Below, in pieces: positions 26,071 through 35,715 of a DNA stretch of 64,000 nt. Both the position numbers and the translations under genes were made by a program. The stretch's first letter is position 1. Each line of letters opens with the position of its first letter. This DNA is from Desmospora profundinema (GTDB lineage Bacteria; Bacillota; Bacilli; Thermoactinomycetales; DSM-45169), in NCBI RefSeq assembly GCF_031454155.1, contig NZ_JAVDQG010000010.1:62001-126000 (forward strand), written 5' to 3'. The notes under the pieces are model-generated. The model saw only the letters and a program-made list of their open reading frames with translations. It did no database searches and had not been told where the DNA came from.

Positions 26071-26551
26071 CTTGATCCACCTCGTCCCTTCGAATAAACT
26101 TGGTGAGCGTCACAACCACCCCTTGACTGCCGTTAATTTCCACACGGTCCATCAGGGTTTCCATCAAATGTAGACCCAGCCCCCTTTCTCGCATCGCGGT
26201 CAGCGGCAGCCGGGAGTCAATCGGGCCGGAGCGACGTTTGACGCAATCGATGTCAAAACTGTTGCCCTCGTCTTTCACCATCACTTCCAGCCGATCACGA
26301 TAGATCCGAAACTGGATCACAATATTGCCGGCTTTGCCGGAATATGCGTGATCCACCGCATTGGTGCAGGCTTCCGCGACGGCTAACTTCATATCCTCAA
26401 TCTCATCATAATCAAAGCCCATCCGGTTGGCGATGCCGGAAACGGTCAAACGGACCACACCCACATACTGGGCTTTCGCGGGGATGGCCAATTCGATTCG
26501 ATCGCTGGAATGCACCACAGAACACCCACTCCCTTTACACTCCGTCTTCAA
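26030..26551 (-). CDS. rsbW: anti-sigma-B factor and serine kinase RsbW
   Basis: The 173-residue protein is a GHKL-fold kinase: MKLAVAEACTNAVDHAY (N-box), VMVKDEGNSFD (G1) and REHGLGLHLMETLMD-like segment RERGLGLHLMETLMD (G2). It phosphorylates RsbV and binds SigB. It overlaps both rsbV and sigB, indicating coupled translation and fixed stoichiometry. Confidence 0.94.
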   Translation of the reverse strand: MKTECKGSGCSVVHSSDRIELAIPAKAQYVGVVRLTVSGIANRMGFDYDEIEDMKLAVAEACTNAVDHAYSGKAGNIVIQFRIYRDRLEVMVKDEGNSFDIDCVKRRSGPIDSRLPLTAMRERGLGLHLMETLMDRVEINGSQGVVVTLTKFIRRDEVDQDVDSPAETQSHRW

Positions 26552-26852
26552 TATCTATGATCTCGGTCAAGTTGGTGATTTGCAGCAGTCGATTCAAGCG
26601 TGGACTGATCCCCGTCAACACCAGACGGCCGTTTTGAGCACGCAGGGACTTATATGCACCGATCAGAACGCCCAATCCGGTGCTGTCCATATAATCGACT
26701 TGGGACAGATCCAGATGAATCTCGCGGTCAGCCTTGCACAAAGGCATCAGTTTTTCCCGCAGCTGCGGCGCAGTATACGCGTCCACTTCCCCCGACACGA
26801 CCAACGTGGTCACATTCGCTTTTTGAGTCCGTTCTTGTATCGATACATTCAT
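26535..26852 (-). CDS. rsbV: anti-anti-sigma factor RsbV
   Basis: A 105-residue STAS-domain protein. The phospho-acceptor is S57 in SQVDYMDSTGLGVLIGAYK. RsbW phosphorylates it and RsbU restores it. A GTG fifteen bases upstream is inside the ribosome binding site GGAGGTTGAG, so the ATG at 26852 is the start. Confidence 0.94.
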   Translation of the reverse strand: MNVSIQERTQKANVTTLVVSGEVDAYTAPQLREKLMPLCKADREIHLDLSQVDYMDSTGLGVLIGAYKSLRAQNGRLVLTGISPRLNRLLQITNLTEIIDIEDGV

Positions 26853-26910
26853 TCTCTCAACCTCCACACATGAGACTTTCCCCCAGCGATTTCATTTGAA
26901 ACCTCTTCGA

Positions 26911-27912
26911 TCAGGACGAACGTCGGATCATCAGGATGGTCTGATCGTCTTTCTGCTCATGGTTGGCTTGTTCGTAAAGATCCTGATACATCGCTTCCAC
27001 TCCTTGCTGGGCGGGCAGGTGAATATTCGAAGCGATCAGCTCCTTGAAGCGTTCCCGCCCCAAAAAGCGACCTTTGATACGGGCTTCCGTCACTCCGTCC
27101 GAAAACAAAATGACCGCATCACCCGGATCCAATTGGAGTTCGTACTCCTCATAGGAAATCTCCTTCGTCACTCCCAGAACCAGTCCCCGGGTGGTCATAT
27201 CGCGAAATTCCCCGGTAGCGGCGTGGTAATAAAATCCGGGCTCATGTCCGGCAGCCGCATAACGAAACTGATGGTGATGAATATCATATACCCCATATAC
27301 CATGGTAATGAACATGCTTGGATCCACATTCCGTTCCACCACGATGTTCAAACGGCGTAAAATGTCCGAGGGACTCAGTGGCTGTTCCAGTTGATCCATG
27401 GCATATTTGATCATGGACATGCACAAGGCGGCCGGGATCCCTTTTCCGATAATATCCGAGAGAGCGATGCCCACAGCCCCGCATCCGTGATCCACAAAAT
27501 TATAATAATCCCCACTCATTCGTTGGGCGGGAACACTGATCACCCCAACCTCCAATCCCGGCAAACAAGGCAGAGCATCCGGCAACAGTGTCTGCTGCAT
27601 GCCCACTGCCACTTCGATTTCATATTCCAATTCCTTTTGCCGGGTCCGCAAACTCTCGTGCTCGCGCAAAGAGATCCCGTAGCCGATCATCATTTCGATC
27701 AGCATATCAAACGAGTCGCGAACGGCGGAGGGAAGTTCCGGCAACTCATTTTTCACCGCTTCGGCGTGGTAGCTGACCATCTCTTCCGGGGGGATTTTCT
27801 GTTCCATCATCCACTTGCTCATCTGTTGCGCCTCATACAGATGATCTTCACTCTTGTCCCGTAGGTAAGAGGTGAGCAACTCCCGATACTGTTGAATAAT
27901 CTGTTCTTGCAT
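26911..27912 (-). CDS. rsbU: PP2C-type phosphatase RsbU
   Basis: The 333-residue protein has an N-terminal helical domain (about 1-85; QQYRELLTSYLRDKSEDHLY) as in Bacillus RsbU, where it binds the activator RsbT, and a C-terminal PP2C domain (about 115-333) with metal ligands in SGDYYNF, the DIIGKG segment and LFSDGVTEA. It dephosphorylates RsbV. No rsbR, rsbS or rsbT lies upstream, so its activator is encoded elsewhere or differs. The ATG at 27912 follows GAGGTGACAGG. Confidence 0.92.
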   Translation of the reverse strand: MQEQIIQQYRELLTSYLRDKSEDHLYEAQQMSKWMMEQKIPPEEMVSYHAEAVKNELPELPSAVRDSFDMLIEMMIGYGISLREHESLRTRQKELEYEIEVAVGMQQTLLPDALPCLPGLEVGVISVPAQRMSGDYYNFVDHGCGAVGIALSDIIGKGIPAALCMSMIKYAMDQLEQPLSPSDILRRLNIVVERNVDPSMFITMVYGVYDIHHHQFRYAAAGHEPGFYYHAATGEFRDMTTRGLVLGVTKEISYEEYELQLDPGDAVILFSDGVTEARIKGRFLGRERFKELIASNIHLPAQQGVEAMYQDLYEQANHEQKDDQTILMIRRSS

Positions 27913-28171
27913 CCTGTCACCTCGTATTCGTGGCGTCGATGCCACCCCGCTCCGTCATCTCGGCAGTTTCCTTCATCGATCGGCGCCACTTAGTGGCTTG
28001 TTGACGGTTATCCGGCACCAGACGGATTCATACGAAAACCATCCCGATCTGGAAAAATAGACCCAACGACTCCTTGCGCTTCTCAAGGTTAGAAAGGACG
28101 ATGGTGATTATTTCTCTATTATTATACATGATCCAATCCCGGATCGGTTATATGGAAAAAGATAGGGAACA

Positions 28172-28199
28172 CAAAAAAAGAGAGGCGCAGCCACCCCTC
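28172..28199 (-). terminator. terminator of ndoAI-ndoA
   Basis: On the minus strand GAGGGGTGGCTGCGCCTCTC forms a short stem followed by TTTTTTT, ten bases after the ndoA stop. Confidence 0.7.
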
Positions 28200-28210
28200 C
28201 TTACTCCGTT

Positions 28211-28561
28211 TTAGAAATCGATAAGTCCCAAACTGATATTGAGCGCCTCGTTCACCCGACTCATCATTTCCTCATCCAGATGGGTGATTTTATCTGTAAG
28301 ACGCTGCTTGTCAATCGTTCGAATCTGTTCTAATAGGATGACGGAGTCCCGGTCAAACCCATAGGATTTCGCGTCGATTTCGACATGAGTAGGGAGTTTC
28401 GCCTTCTGGATCTGAGCGGTGATCGCGGCGATGATGACAGTGGGGCTGAACCGGTTCCCGATGTTGTTTTGAATCACCAAAACAGGCCGAACCCCACCTT
28501 GTTCTGATCCGACCACTGGCGAAAGATCGGCAAAGTATACATCGCCACGCTTCACAATCAA
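28211..28561 (-). CDS. ndoA: EndoA (MazF-family) endoribonuclease toxin, TTG start
   Basis: The 116-residue product ([20 protein letters not shown] onward) is nearly identical to Bacillus subtilis EndoA, a MazF-type mRNA interferase that cuts at UACAU; the PvuII-like fold residues and C-terminal LGLIDF agree. The Bacillus protein begins MIVKRGD, which here corresponds to TTG at 28561, a weak start that may keep toxin below antitoxin. It starts four bases after the antitoxin stop. Confidence 0.96.
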   Translation of the reverse strand: MIVKRGDVYFADLSPVVGSEQGGVRPVLVIQNNIGNRFSPTVIIAAITAQIQKAKLPTHVEIDAKSYGFDRDSVILLEQIRTIDKQRLTDKITHLDEEMMSRVNEALNISLGLIDF

Positions 28562-28565
28562 ATGC

Positions 28566-28838
28566 TTACACCCCACTAACCAGTCGAATCGTCGTGTCGT
28601 CAGCCTCTTCTTCCGCTTCAAACGCTTCGGAAGCAATATTTAGATTGATCTTAGCCATTTCCATATAACCTTGTTGCATCATTTCCCGGATCAGCCGTTT
28701 TTTCCGTTCATGGAGGTACAATTTCATCGCTTGACGGACAAACTCGCTGCGATTGGAATTCTCCTTCTCCACCAACCCGTCTACTTCCTGGAGCAAATGC
28801 TGAGGCAGGCTAATCATGATTCTCTTTGTGTCGGACAA
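28566..28838 (-). CDS. ndoAI: EndoAI antitoxin (ribbon-helix-helix)
   Basis: A 90-residue RHH protein: [35 protein letters not shown] form the DNA-binding fold, and the C-terminal [14 protein letters not shown]-like [19 protein letters not shown] wraps EndoA. Bacillus EndoAI has 93 residues. The TTG at 28838, seven bases after GGGGGTG, fits that length; a GTG at 28865 would add nine residues. It is co-transcribed with ndoA, downstream of alr as in Bacillus. Confidence 0.93.
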   Translation of the reverse strand: MSDTKRIMISLPQHLLQEVDGLVEKENSNRSEFVRQAMKLYLHERKKRLIREMMQQGYMEMAKINLNIASEAFEAEEEADDTTIRLVSGV

Positions 28839-29110
28839 CGTAAAGCACCCCCAACCAATCGTCACCGTTGGCGATTTCCCTTTTCAATACTACCATTATG
28901 TTAAAGCTGTTGCAAAAATATACTTTGGGTGTCCACCTGTCGACAACAGCCGACTGACAAGAACTCTTACATTTTCACCGCCTTTTTCAACGGATGAATC
29001 CGGTAGGCGGACAGGGTCTCTATCCCCGCCGAGACCAACCGGGGACAATATTAAAGGTATTCGATTACAATGGCAAAATTCCTTCCCGCAGGATATTGAT
29101 TTCAATCCTG

Positions 29111-30298
29111 TCAGAGAAGTTTTTGCGATGGATCCAACAACAAATTTCGGATGCTGACACGATTGCCGGAACGTGTATAAATCCGCGGGATGCGCCGGTC
29201 CAACATACAAGTGATCTCATAGGAAATCGTACCGAGCAAAGTGGCGACTTGATCTACGGTCACCGCTTCCTCTCCTTGCCGACCGTAAAGAACCACCTCA
29301 TCTCCCGTTTTCACCGGCATTGCATCGGTCACATCCAACATCGTCTGATCCATGCAAACCCGGCCCACCACCGGCACCCGCTTCCCTTGGACCAATGCTA
29401 CCCCTTTATTGGACAATAATCGGCTGTATCCATCGGCATACCCGACGGGAAGAGTGGCGATCCAGCGAGTACCGTCCACCACCCGTGTCTTGCCGTAGCT
29501 GATCCCCATCCCCTCTTCCGGACAAGCCAGCCGTGTAATCTTCGTTTTTAAGGTAAGGGCGGGTTGAAGTTTGACCGCCACCCGGTTCACATCAGGGGAA
29601 GGATAATATCCGTACATGCTGATCCCCACCCGGACCATCCCATGAGAATACTCCGGCAGATCAATGGCCGCAGCGCTGTTGGCACAATGAATCAACGGGA
29701 TCTTGATCCCCTTTTCCCCCAGCCGGTTCACCACCTCCATCAAGCGGTAATGTTGATCCTTGGCATAGGTTTTATCCGGTTCATCGGCAGTGGCAAAGTG
29801 GGTGAATACCCCCTCGATCACCACCCCGGAACGATCCACCCATTGCTCGATGAGAGCTATCGCCTCATCCGGCCACAATCCCAACCGGCCCATTCCTGTA
29901 TCCACCTTGACATGAACACGGGCTGTCCGGTTATGGCGACGGGCGATCTCCGCAATCGCCGCCATGGTTTCGCCATCGGACACGGTAAGAGCCGTATCCA
30001 ACTCCAATGCCTGTTCCAATCCCCGCGGCGGAGTGTGACCCAGGATCAGGATGGGTGCCTGAATGCCCGCTTCCCGAAGTTCGATCGCTTCATCCAGGAA
30101 AGCCACGGCCAGATCGGTCGCCCCCGCTTCCAGGGCAGCTTGCGAGACCCGAATCGCCCCGTGTCCGTAGGCATCCCCTTTCACTGCCACCATCAGGCGC
30201 ACTCCGGGTGTCAACCACTGTAGAAACTCCTTCACATTGTGGGCGATGGCATCTAAATCCACCTCCACCACCGTATCTCGGTATCCTTCATGAACCAC
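29111..30298 (-). CDS. alr: alanine racemase
   Basis: Alr makes D-alanine for peptidoglycan. The 395-residue PLP enzyme has the cofactor lysine K40 (AVKGDAYGHGA), the PLP-phosphate segment VRVGISMYGYYPS, and the catalytic tyrosine region GISYGKTR and MDQTMLDV of the C-terminal barrel. It overlaps the preceding membrane-protein gene by 11 bases and is followed by ndoAI 270 bases later. Confidence 0.96.
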   Translation of the reverse strand: MVHEGYRDTVVEVDLDAIAHNVKEFLQWLTPGVRLMVAVKGDAYGHGAIRVSQAALEAGATDLAVAFLDEAIELREAGIQAPILILGHTPPRGLEQALELDTALTVSDGETMAAIAEIARRHNRTARVHVKVDTGMGRLGLWPDEAIALIEQWVDRSGVVIEGVFTHFATADEPDKTYAKDQHYRLMEVVNRLGEKGIKIPLIHCANSAAAIDLPEYSHGMVRVGISMYGYYPSPDVNRVAVKLQPALTLKTKITRLACPEEGMGISYGKTRVVDGTRWIATLPVGYADGYSRLLSNKGVALVQGKRVPVVGRVCMDQTMLDVTDAMPVKTGDEVVLYGRQGEEAVTVDQVATLLGTISYEITCMLDRRIPRIYTRSGNRVSIRNLLLDPSQKLL

Positions 30299-30728
30299 GT
30301 CGTTTCAGCCCCCGTTTATTCAATTCCAACTGAGCAGCCAGATCCTCCAGAAACGGATCCGTTACCAGCAACGCTTGTTTTTTTCCACGGATATCATACT
30401 GGTTGGGTAAATCATAGGTGGGCTTCACTTGATGGAGCGGCACCTCGTCCCGTCGGCGGCCCCAGTGGATCACCAAACGGTCTTCATACAGCACATAACG
30501 CGGTCTCTTCCATACCCGCCATATCGCTGGCACCATCCCCATCACCACCCCGCCCCATCCCAACACCGTCAGCATAAACGACACCGAGCGCAGATTTTCA
30601 AACAGGGGCAGCACCACCAGCAGCCCCGTCAGGAAGAAACCGATTTCCGCCAAGCGCAAGGTTCGGTTCTTCCGGTACAGCAAGACCGAATAAGGCGTCC
30701 GTTCATCGCGCACCGGTCGGATAGCCAT
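30288..30728 (-). CDS. membrane protein with PH-like domain, 146 aa
   Basis: Two membrane helices in a hairpin (about 27-46 and 50-70) are followed by a beta-rich domain (YVLYEDRLVIHWGRRRDEVPLHQVK) that looks like the bacterial PH domains of the YdbS/YcxB kind. It overlaps alr by 11 bases, so the two are translationally coupled. Function unknown; a link to the envelope is suggested only by context. Confidence 0.7.
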   Translation of the reverse strand: MAIRPVRDERTPYSVLLYRKNRTLRLAEIGFFLTGLLVVLPLFENLRSVSFMLTVLGWGGVVMGMVPAIWRVWKRPRYVLYEDRLVIHWGRRRDEVPLHQVKPTYDLPNQYDIRGKKQALLVTDPFLEDLAAQLELNKRGLKRRGS

Positions 30729-30816
30729 TTCTCCACCCCTCGCTCCCCCGTCGGGAATTGTCCCATTTTGTCAGCCCCTATCATACAACGACCGCTTAAA
30801 ATGAACAATCACTCCG

Positions 30817-31860
30817 TCACCAGTCCACTGTCCGTCCCAGGGCTGCACTTTCCACCGCCCGCTCAATGACCCGGATCACCTGCGTCGCCTCGTCCGCGGT
30901 CACAGGGACGGGGGCATGGCCACGGATGGCATTCCTTACCCCTTCATAATAGGACTCGTAGGAGCCGCGCAGGGTGGGCACCCGCTCAGAAATCCTTCGA
31001 CCGTCTTCCACAACAAGAGTGGCGTAAAAGTGCGGATCCTCTTCTCCCCAACCTGGATCTTTCGGTCGCCTCCCTTTTTTCAAATCCTCTTCCTGACCGT
31101 CCAGCCCCCATTTGATGAAGCTTCCTCTCTCCCCGTGCACCTCAAAACGGGGGCCCGGCTCTGCCACCATCGAGCCGCCGCTCAGCACCACCCGCCTCCG
31201 CTTTCCGTATGCCAACGTAAGATAAAAATAATCCGGCACCTGTGCTCCCCATCGCTGGGGAAACAGGTCGGCCGTCACGGTATCCGGCATTCCAAACAGG
31301 CACAAGGCTTGGTCGATCAAGTGGGAACCCAAATCATACAGCGTTCCGGCTCCCGGTTCGTCCCGTTCACGCCAGCGGTCCCGCACCTGCGGGCGGAAGC
31401 GGTCCCAACGAGCATGGTAGGTATGCACCTCTCCCATGCGCCCTGCCTCCATACACGACCGCAAGGTAAGAAAGTCGTTATCCCACCGTCGGTTGTGAAA
31501 AGCGCTCAGAACCCGCCCCCTGTCCAGGGCCAGTCGGTTCAACTCGTCCCCTTCCTCCGAGCGGATGACGAAGGGTTTGTCCACCACCACGTGCTTACCA
31601 GCCAAAAGCGCCCGCTTTGCCAGGGAAAAATGAGTCTCATTAGGAGATGCCACCACTACCAGGTCTACACTTGGGTCGGCAAACAATGCCTCCGGATCGG
31701 ATTCCACCCGGACATGGGGATGATTCCGAACCACTTCTTCCCCTCTGTTGGCTGTTACTGCCGCCATCCATGTAAACCCTGGAACCGACTCTACCAATGG
31801 GGCATGAAACACGGACCCTGCCAATCCGTACCCGATGATGCCGACGCGTATGGGATCCAT
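30817..31860 (-). CDS. Gfo/Idh/MocA-family oxidoreductase
   Basis: The 347-residue protein has the N-terminal Rossmann motif VGIIGYGLAGSVFHAP and the family signature GKHVVVDKPFV with the catalytic-site lysine, plus the C-terminal alpha/beta domain with GTLYDLGSHLIDQAL. Members oxidise sugars or inositols; this one resembles the E. coli YdgJ/YhhX group, substrate unknown. The ATG at 31860 is preceded by AGAGGAGACGG; the open frame continues upstream into the nearby repeat but that is not coding. Confidence 0.9.
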   Translation of the reverse strand: MDPIRVGIIGYGLAGSVFHAPLVESVPGFTWMAAVTANRGEEVVRNHPHVRVESDPEALFADPSVDLVVVASPNETHFSLAKRALLAGKHVVVDKPFVIRSEEGDELNRLALDRGRVLSAFHNRRWDNDFLTLRSCMEAGRMGEVHTYHARWDRFRPQVRDRWRERDEPGAGTLYDLGSHLIDQALCLFGMPDTVTADLFPQRWGAQVPDYFYLTLAYGKRRRVVLSGGSMVAEPGPRFEVHGERGSFIKWGLDGQEEDLKKGRRPKDPGWGEEDPHFYATLVVEDGRRISERVPTLRGSYESYYEGVRNAIRGHAPVPVTADEATQVIRVIERAVESAALGRTVDW

Positions 31861-31930
31861 CCGTCCGTCTCCTCTCATCTGAATAGTCTGCTCCCATGGT
31901 ACCATTGCCGCCTGCTGCATTCCAATCTAG

Positions 31931-32121
31931 GGCGTCTGAACAATCCGTAGGGCGAGATCCCGGGTCGGTATGGCTGTCTTCGTTTCGTTGCAAAAAGCGC
32001 ATAGCGAGACCAGGGAACGAAGTGAACCAGGCGAGACTTGTGCTCTATGAGTGCAAAGGCGAACCAAAAGCCATACCGACCCTCCCTTCTACTCACAGAA
32101 GATTGAATAACCAGACAAACC
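31931..32121 (+). mobile_element. family A MITE-like repeat, copy 2
   Basis: A 191-bp element flanked by CTAG on the left and TTAG on the right. Left end GGCGTCTGAACAATCCG, core CTGTCTTCGTTTCGTTGC ... GAGTGCAAAGGCG, right end ATAACCAGACAAACC. The left end lies 71 bases upstream of the oxidoreductase start and faces it. The remaining bases up to 32285 show no gene. Confidence 0.9.
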
Positions 32122-32285
32122 TTAGTCATAGGGTACCCAAACCAGAGGCAAGATGCGAATAATATAAGAAGGGACAAATAGGAACAAATAGCTCCAAAAA
32201 GGGTGGCATAAGAGTGGCTGATTGGTCTTCCAGAGAAAAACGGCACTTGTTTCTCATCATCCGTAAGTGAAATGAGGGGTTTTCA

Positions 32286-32615
32286 TTGAAACAACGGGCC
32301 ATCAATGCCTTGAAATGGTGGCTGCCCATCACCGCATTCCTTTACTTCATGCAGTGGTTCGACTATGTTGCGTTTGCTCCAACCGCCCTGTTTTCCGGGG
32401 TGGAACTAACGTTTAATCACGCGTTTAATTGGCTCGTCCCCGCGGCGTTTGCCCTGGTATTTTTCGCTATCGGGATTCCCCAGAAAAAAGCGGCAAAGGA
32501 GTCCGTGAGAAAGCAAAAAGCACGCCATATTTTCCGAGCACTGGGCTGGATCGGCGGAATCTTGTTGGTCGCCTATCTGGCTTGGGGCGTCTTGCGAATC
32601 GTCTTTTTCATATAA
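32286..32615 (+). CDS. small membrane protein, 109 aa
   Basis: Start is TTG after ATGAGGGG. Three hydrophobic helices (about 11-35, 45-63, 85-108) with a basic loop KKAAKESVRKQKARH in the middle. Family not recognised. It is followed ten bases later by another small membrane protein, and the pair probably forms one unit. Confidence 0.65.
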   Translation: MKQRAINALKWWLPITAFLYFMQWFDYVAFAPTALFSGVELTFNHAFNWLVPAAFALVFFAIGIPQKKAAKESVRKQKARHIFRALGWIGGILLVAYLAWGVLRIVFFI

Positions 32616-32625
32616 GGAGGAAACG

Positions 32626-32943
32626 ATGGAAAGTAACCGATGGAGAGCGGAATTGGAAGATCGGTTTGGGGATGATTGGCGGAAAGCGGTCACATGGCAG
32701 GTGGGTAAATGGATCCTTTATATGGGTGTGATTGTCGTAATCGCGACCAATTATGCAAAAACGAACATAGGGATTCCGATTCTCTTGATCTTGTTACTAT
32801 GTGGTGCACACTGGTGGGGAAACCGTACCTGGGATTTAGAGCGGATATTTAAACAGACACTTCTTTACCGATGGATTGAACGCCCCCTTCATGTGACGGG
32901 GTTTCTCGTGATCATATGGTCCATCTTCACTTATACCAATTAA
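32626..32943 (+). CDS. small membrane protein, 105 aa
   Basis: A hydrophilic N-terminus (MESNRWRAELEDRFGDDWRK) precedes three membrane helices (about 29-42, 48-62 and 88-104). AAGGAGGAAACG precedes the ATG. Function unknown. The two-gene unit separates ydcC from alr, which are adjacent in Bacillus. Confidence 0.7.
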   Translation: MESNRWRAELEDRFGDDWRKAVTWQVGKWILYMGVIVVIATNYAKTNIGIPILLILLLCGAHWWGNRTWDLERIFKQTLLYRWIERPLHVTGFLVIIWSIFTYTN

Positions 32944-32956
32944 ATCCCATACACAC

Positions 32957-32981
32957 AAAAAAACCGCCACCCCGGTGGCGG
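32957..32981 (-). terminator. terminator of the acpS-nnr-ydcC unit
   Basis: CCGCCACC and GGTGGCGG pair; on the minus strand the stem is followed by TTTTTTT. Confidence 0.8.
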
Positions 32982-32986
32982 GTCGA

Positions 32987-34033
32987 TCATTTTTCTTCCT
33001 CTTGCCCGTAGAAGGATTGAGCCACTTTGAGGAGTTCTTCTTCAGGCAATTCTCCGATCAATTCCAGTTCCGTGCCTTCGTACATCCAGGAGAGGCGCTT
33101 TTTGCCGTCCATCTCCAGCAGAATGCCGACGGTGTAGCCCAGGTCCACTGGTTTTCCGTAAGCCGGGGCACTGGCTTCCACGGAGACGGGCTGTTTCTGG
33201 GTAAGAGTGAAGGGATTCTCCCCTTGGTACCGGGTGATCACCGCCGGGCCGTCGGGGGTTTCCACTGTGGTCTCATCTGCCGCTTTGTACCCTTCGGGAA
33301 TATAGTCCGGTGTGAACACCGCCAGGCTGTTATCCGGCTTGTCGTCAGCCGCTTCTTTCTCCTCCGCCAAGGTAGGGACGCTGCGTCCGGCATAACCGGT
33401 CATGTTGCGTTCCATATTGAAGGCGTCTTTGTCAAAGGAAGCATCCGCCTCAAAGCTTTCAAACTGAACCTCTACCATCACTTTCTCTTCGTCATTTAAT
33501 ACCTGCACTTTTTGTGGATTGTACTTATGGTCCATCCAGATCTGCTGCTTGACGAGGGATTGGTTTTGAGAATAATTGGCCGCCACTTCGAACTGGTAGC
33601 TCTTTTCCGCGGGTGTCACTTTGCGGGCGGAGTCATCGATAATACTGCTTAACAAGGACTCGTACAGGTAAACCTGCCCACTGTTTTCCGGCCAATCGCT
33701 CTGGAAGCGGAAGCTCTTCTCCAAGTGCGGGGTTAACACGAACACACCATCATCATTGCGCAAGAGAATCTGTGTGACATCCTTCTTGGTATTGGTAAGC
33801 GACACACGGTAGTAGTGGGGCTTTTTATACCAGACCTCCACTTCGTATTCCTGGGGAGCGGTTCCACTGTTGATGGTCATGGTACCTTTGCTCTTGTAAC
33901 TTTCCATCTTCTCCGAGCGTTTGGACAAATCGCTTACGATTTGCTCCGGGGTTTTTTCGCCGCAGCCTGCGAGCACAACGGATACCAATAGCAACACGGC
34001 GCAAACCCATGCGATCCGACGCATTTCATCCAC
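32987..34033 (-). CDS. ydcC: YdcC-type LolA-like lipoprotein
   Basis: A 348-residue lipoprotein: signal peptide with lipobox VLAGC, then a LolA/LppX-like beta domain (SKGTMTINSG, EVEVWYKKPHYYRVSL, KQQIWMDHKYNPQKVQV) and a C-terminal domain (from about 240). Bacillus YdcC is a sporulation-linked lipoprotein between acpS and alr, the same position as here; related GerS proteins act in spore germination in clostridia. Confidence 0.88.
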   Translation of the reverse strand: MDEMRRIAWVCAVLLLVSVVLAGCGEKTPEQIVSDLSKRSEKMESYKSKGTMTINSGTAPQEYEVEVWYKKPHYYRVSLTNTKKDVTQILLRNDDGVFVLTPHLEKSFRFQSDWPENSGQVYLYESLLSSIIDDSARKVTPAEKSYQFEVAANYSQNQSLVKQQIWMDHKYNPQKVQVLNDEEKVMVEVQFESFEADASFDKDAFNMERNMTGYAGRSVPTLAEEKEAADDKPDNSLAVFTPDYIPEGYKAADETTVETPDGPAVITRYQGENPFTLTQKQPVSVEASAPAYGKPVDLGYTVGILLEMDGKKRLSWMYEGTELELIGELPEEELLKVAQSFYGQEEEK

Positions 34034-34080
34034 CCTTTCCCGATGGAGAGACGCCAGGTCTATCCTTCGAAATGTGTCGG

Positions 34081-35634
34081 TCAGGCACGGGAGCGCGATG
34101 GGATCAATCGATGGAGAGCAGGTCCGATGGCACGGATGACGTCAGTGGCGATCACGCTGTCGGAAACATCGGTCACGGCCAGGCGGCCGGCGAGACCATG
34201 CAGATGAACCGACAAGGCCGCTGCCTCGGCGGGCGGGACGCCTCGGGCCAACCACGCCCCTGTCACCCCCGTCAACACATCGCCGGAACCGGCTTTGGCC
34301 AAAGAAGGGGAGGCATTTCCCTCCACGACGCACGAGCCGCCCGGGGAAGCGATGAGAGTGTGTGTCCCCTTCAGTACCACGAAGACACCGTATTCCCGCG
34401 CCCAATCCCGCGCCACCCCGGGACGGTTCCCCTCCACTTCGCTAACGGTGGAGCCGGTGAGGCGAGCCATCTCCCCCGGGTGGGGGGTAAGCACCACCGG
34501 AGCGGCAGCCTCCCGCAGGATGGCGGGATCACGGGACAAGGCGTTGAGGGCATCGGCATCCAGCACCACCGGACAATCCAGGGAGAGAAACCGCCTCAAC
34601 CAGTCACTGTTGGGAACCGGACCCAAACCGGGTCCGACAGCAACCGCACTGAATCGATGTTTGCGTTCCTCCCACCCAGCGGGAAACGCATCGGCAAAAC
34701 CGCCGTTCCCCTGATCGGGCCAGCCCCATACCAGCGATTCCGTCACCTGGGATGCCATAGCTGTCTCCTGACTTTGAGGCACACCGACTGTCACCATTCC
34801 GACTCCGGTACGGTAAGCGGCCATCGCCGATAAAGCGGCGGCCCCCAGCATGCCTCGGGATCCCCCCACCACCAGCAGGTGGCCATGGGTACCCTTATGG
34901 GACCAGGGGGAACGGGGAGCCAGATGCTTTTCCCAACCATCCGGTCCATTCAGACGAGCTAGGGGAGACCGAAGGCGGACAACGGATGCGGGAATTCCAA
35001 TTTCGGCAACCGTCAGCTCACCGCAAAACTCCGCTCCCGGCAGCAAGTAGTGGCCCCACTTCGGACCGGCGAGGGTGACGGTCCAATCCGCCCGTACCGC
35101 CGCTTCACCGGCAACGGCACCGGAGTCCGTCTCCACTCCGCTGGGGATGTCGACCGCCAAAACACGCCCCCATGCTTCCCGATTGATCAGAGCGATCACC
35201 GTCCGGAAAGGCTCCCGCAGCTCACCCCGAACTCCGGTGCCCAAAAGGGCATCGATCACCCAATCGGACCGGCGCAGATCAGCCGTCAAATCGGGGATCC
35301 GCTGCGGCTCCCAGCGATGAGGCTCAGGTGCCGATCGTTGGCAAGCATCGCGAAATATCCGGGTCTCCGGGGACATCTTCTCCTCCTGTCCCACCTGCCA
35401 CAGACGGACCTGCCAACCTGCCGACGCCAACAGACGGGCAATCACAAATCCGTCACCGCCGTTGTTTCCCGTGCCGGCCAACACCACCGCTTTTGCCGGA
35501 CCGGGATCCCGCTCATGTAACAGCCGGGTTACCGCCTGGCCTGCATTTTCCATCAGAACTGATCCCGGCACACCGACCGTTTCGATGGTGTACCGATCCA
35601 AATCGCGCATTTCCTGTGCAGTATAGAGATACAA
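34081..35634 (-). CDS. nnr: bifunctional NAD(P)H-hydrate repair enzyme Nnr
   Basis: The 517-residue protein repairs damaged NAD(P)H: an N-terminal epimerase domain (about 1-215; LMENAGQAV, VLAGTGNNGGDGFV) and a C-terminal ADP-dependent dehydratase domain (about 225-505; LTPHPGEMARLTG, LAKAGSGDVLTGV). TTG at 35634 follows GGGAGGGACATCC and gives the usual N-terminus YLYTAQEMRD. Open frame continues another 73 codons into the family A repeat, but this is a chance fusion. It lies between acpS and ydcC. Confidence 0.93.
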   Translation of the reverse strand: MYLYTAQEMRDLDRYTIETVGVPGSVLMENAGQAVTRLLHERDPGPAKAVVLAGTGNNGGDGFVIARLLASAGWQVRLWQVGQEEKMSPETRIFRDACQRSAPEPHRWEPQRIPDLTADLRRSDWVIDALLGTGVRGELREPFRTVIALINREAWGRVLAVDIPSGVETDSGAVAGEAAVRADWTVTLAGPKWGHYLLPGAEFCGELTVAEIGIPASVVRLRSPLARLNGPDGWEKHLAPRSPWSHKGTHGHLLVVGGSRGMLGAAALSAMAAYRTGVGMVTVGVPQSQETAMASQVTESLVWGWPDQGNGGFADAFPAGWEERKHRFSAVAVGPGLGPVPNSDWLRRFLSLDCPVVLDADALNALSRDPAILREAAAPVVLTPHPGEMARLTGSTVSEVEGNRPGVARDWAREYGVFVVLKGTHTLIASPGGSCVVEGNASPSLAKAGSGDVLTGVTGAWLARGVPPAEAAALSVHLHGLAGRLAVTDVSDSVIATDVIRAIGPALHRLIPSRSRA

Positions 35635-35715
35635 GGATGTCCCTCCCAACCGCGTTACCATCATATGTCCCAGTTCAGGGCGATATGCAGACAAGGATGA
35701 CAGGCTCAGGATTAG

